A stretch of 64,000 nucleotides of DNA from Harmothoe impar (taxonomy: Eukaryota > Annelida > Polychaeta > Phyllodocida > Polynoidae), in NCBI GenBank assembly GCA_947462335.1, contig OX381710.1:32293004-32357003 (forward strand), given 5' to 3'. Below, piece by piece: positions 61,624 to 64,000 of the stretch (position 1 is its first letter; each line of letters begins with the position of its first letter). The position numbers were made by a program, and so were the translations under genes. The notes under the pieces were generated by a model, which did no database searches, was not told where the DNA came from, and saw only the letters and a list, made by a program, of their open reading frames with translations.

Positions 61624-61690
61624 GTTCAAGTTAAATAATAATAATCTTTTATTGACAACAAAGGAGGTCAATATTGACCTATGTGTTCGT
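61624..61690 (-). mobile_element. Probable LINE 3' tail
   Basis: AAGTTCAAGTTAAATAATAA then TCTTTTATTG: on the minus strand this reads as an AATAAAAGA end plus GAACTT repeat, like the fragment at 29022-29204. Confidence 0.4.
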
Positions 61691-62711
61691 TTATTGACTC
61701 AGGGTACCCTGGGTCTCTGTGAGACGGTTTTCCTGCAAAACATGTAGATTGGTCAGCTGACTTTGAAGTATTGTCCTGCCTTTGTTTTTTGTTTTTTCTT
61801 TTCAAAATAAAGCTTAAGTTCTACTGTGGAACAATCTGTGTCTCCCTCTTTTTTTCAAAATGTCCCCAAAAAAATATTTCCCCATGAAAAAAGCCCTCCC
61901 CCAAAAAAGTCAAAATCAACCCTAAAAGCAAGTCTCTGTGAACCAATGCTGAAGAATAGGCCAGTGACCTTGAATCCACCCTTTAAAAGATGAGCGTTCA
62001 CACAGACACCCATAGAGGTCAGTGTTAAAGGGAAGGTGAGACGGTTTTATGAGACGCTTTTGATGCAATTGCACTCTAAAGAAAGGTCAGTGGGGCCCAG
62101 GTGATCTGTAAAGGCCAAATCATCTGTACATTGCTTGGGGGGTTGGGACTTGTGTTGGGAATCATGGGTTATTAGAGCCCTGGGTCACATGTGATGGTAA
62201 TCACACAATCAATCTTTCTATCCTAGACATACCGGTAGGTACAATCAGCTGATGTAGTTGATCTTTCTCCATAGTGCGTCTAGGAGGGTGACTCTTTGTG
62301 TGTGCGAAGGTGCAGACCCTTAAGGTGGGTCAATGCCTTGATGTAAAAGTAGCTAGATTTTCGTCACGTTTTCACCATAAGACCATAATAGCATACACTT
62401 TCCAAAGAAACTGAGAAAATAGGGGGGTCCCGGGCTATTTTCTGAGATATTTAAGCCCTAAGTTAATGTCTCATGTGATGGATTATACAGTGTTTTGCCA
62501 CATATCGACATGAAATTGTATTGAAAAGTAGCTAAATTTCTATATAACTCTCTCAGAGTATAGGCTTTGATGTTTTCTATCTAGAGAATATATTTTTAAC
62601 ACATGGTCCCGCACATATTTCTAAGGTTTAGGCCCATTGAAAAAAAAAAGTTGAAAAGAAATAGAAATATACTGAGGGCTACCTATGTATGACTTCCAAT
62701 GAGGACAACCA

Positions 62712-62790
62712 CTACAGACTGCATAGCACAGTGGTAGAATGGATGCCTTCATATTCAAAGGTTGGTGGTTCTCGCCCCGGTCAGGGAAAA
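62712..62790 (+). repeat. tRNA-Gly-like SINE head
   Basis: GCATAGCACAGTGGTAGAAT matches the D-arm and A box of tRNA-Gly/Glu, followed by GCCTTCATATTCAAAGG and the B-box-like GGTGGTTCTCGCCCC. No acceptor stem pairing, so a SINE or tRNA pseudogene. Confidence 0.45.
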
Positions 62791-64000
62791 TCCATATCCT
62801 ATTTTATGACCATTTGATGTTACTTAGGCCAATTTGAAACAAGGGTGCCCTGGTGTTCTATGGTCAAACTAGAGAATGTACCTGCGCAGAAGACGGCGCA
62901 GTGGACGAAAAAAGCATCACATTGACCCACCTTAATTAACAACTGTGTTACACTCTGATAGGCTTACACTGTACATATGATATTGATAATACCTTGCACA
63001 CCCCTACAACCGCAGCCTATTCTGTAGCATATATTGAGAAATAATATAATAGCTAATAACAGAGTTGTCCGAAGGGTCGGTAGGCTTTAGTAAGATAGAC
63101 GGGTCAAATCGGACTGGGCACTCTCCACAGGTAGGTTTCCTTAAGACCCATGTCGCCAGGTCAAATTTAGGTGTCTAAGGCCATTCTGCTGACATGTATA
63201 CTCGATTTTATTTTTTATTAAAGAGGCATCCTCACGAAGGGTCTCGTGATAATCGATATGGACATTTCTTAAAATCGGACCCCCCCCCCCCTCTCCTCCC
63301 CACACACACCCTACATAATAGTGCATTTGTATTTACTTTATTCTCCACATGTTTATAATCATATTTCGAATCAATCCGCTGCGGCTCGGACCGTTTTTTA
63401 GTACTTTTCACAAGTGCTCGGCTCCCCGCCCCCTTTATAATATTGGTTCCCGGTAAAGCTAGAAGCTACTGACCAAGACTGCAGATTACAATGAAATGGG
63501 AAGCACGCGCGGGGTGGAGAAGTGGGGTGGTGTTCCATGAAGGCCCCGTGCAGAGTAGGCCTTATGTAACACAACAAGTGAGGATTATTGGTGGCTTCGT
63601 GGAAAGGTCTAGATTAAACAATGGAATGAGAAAGATAGGACGTAGCTTTCTTATGTAATGTCCGTTGTTAATACATTATGTTATATGTGCTACATGGGCA
63701 TATATATATATATATGGACATTCCTCGAGTCTTATCATGGGGTGAGAATAGGCCTTACTGCTAACCCCCGATTAAATGGGAAGATAGCCTTCCATGAAGT
63801 GACCCCCGCCCCAGTCCCCCGGTTTTGTTTGTTGGATGGTTTTGTATGATTCTGGAGAACTAGTCATATCAACATTTCTGAACCCATCAGTTGTGTAAGT
63901 ACAGGGGTACAGCTTCAGAGACGAGGCCAGTTGTTGGAATTGCTGGGTTGTAGTCTGCAGTGTGAATGCCATCAGGTGAGGACTTTGAGCCAGTCACAAC

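Larger units (their letters stand above)
59946..64000. other. Intron or intergenic DNA
   Basis: No coding exon recognised. Contents: a GAACTT-type LINE tail near 61624-61680 (minus), a GACTCAGGGT motif at 61697, a tRNA-Gly-like segment at 62712-62790, short homopolymers, and an (AT) run near 63703. Confidence 0.45.

Overview
This window reads as nuclear DNA of a marine invertebrate animal. The genes are split by GT-AG introns, the intergenic DNA is rich in poly-G/poly-C runs and in short motifs such as ACATGTA and ACCGGTA, and CR1/L2/Jockey-type LINEs, SINEs and small DNA transposons are common. Gene content and exon phases resemble vertebrate orthologues closely. A cephalochordate or hemichordate would fit, but a lophotrochozoan cannot be excluded. 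There is no operon, CRISPR array or other prokaryotic feature.

Layout. 1-2.7 kb: SINE copies and a cluster of CCAAT and E-box motifs. 2.7-7.7 kb (minus): a LINE with an intact endonuclease/reverse transcriptase ORF. 7.9-14.2 kb (plus): a multi-exon gene of an uncharacterised, possibly transposon-derived family (DUF7869-like). It carries one frameshift and is followed by an RG-rich probable C-terminal exon. 14.7-15.8 kb: a pogo/Tigger-like non-autonomous transposon with a hAT-like MITE nested in it. 19.8-35.6+ kb (minus): ST13 (Hsc70-interacting protein, Hip) in ten coding exons. Its intron 7 holds a complete sarcalumenin (SRL) gene on the opposite strand (21.9-25.6 kb), and its intron 6 holds a 16-bp minisatellite. 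35.96-41.09 kb (plus): XPNPEP3, head-to-head with ST13. 44.7-59.3 kb (minus): PPAT, the first enzyme of de novo purine synthesis, in ten coding exons. Its 5.9-kb intron 2 starts with a GC splice donor and is almost filled by a G-rich (plus strand) minisatellite of about 50-bp units. 59.94 kb (plus): a possible first coding exon of a gene divergent from PPAT. In vertebrates that neighbour is PAICS, but nothing else of it is visible.

How the genes relate. ST13 (cytosolic Hsp70 cochaperone), XPNPEP3 (mitochondrial aminopeptidase), SRL (ER/SR lumenal calcium-binding GTPase-like protein) and PPAT (cytosolic purine synthesis) do not form one pathway. The interest lies in architecture: two divergent gene pairs that match vertebrate linkages, a gene nested antisense in an intron, a tandem array spanning nearly a whole intron, and nested, datable transposon insertions. 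I found no convincing new molecular system. The best candidates for a second look are the DUF7869-like gene with its dispersed 94-bp copy, and several unnamed repeat families.

All exon coordinates were read by eye from splice motifs, phase continuity and similarity to remembered family sequences. They should be confirmed with RNA data.
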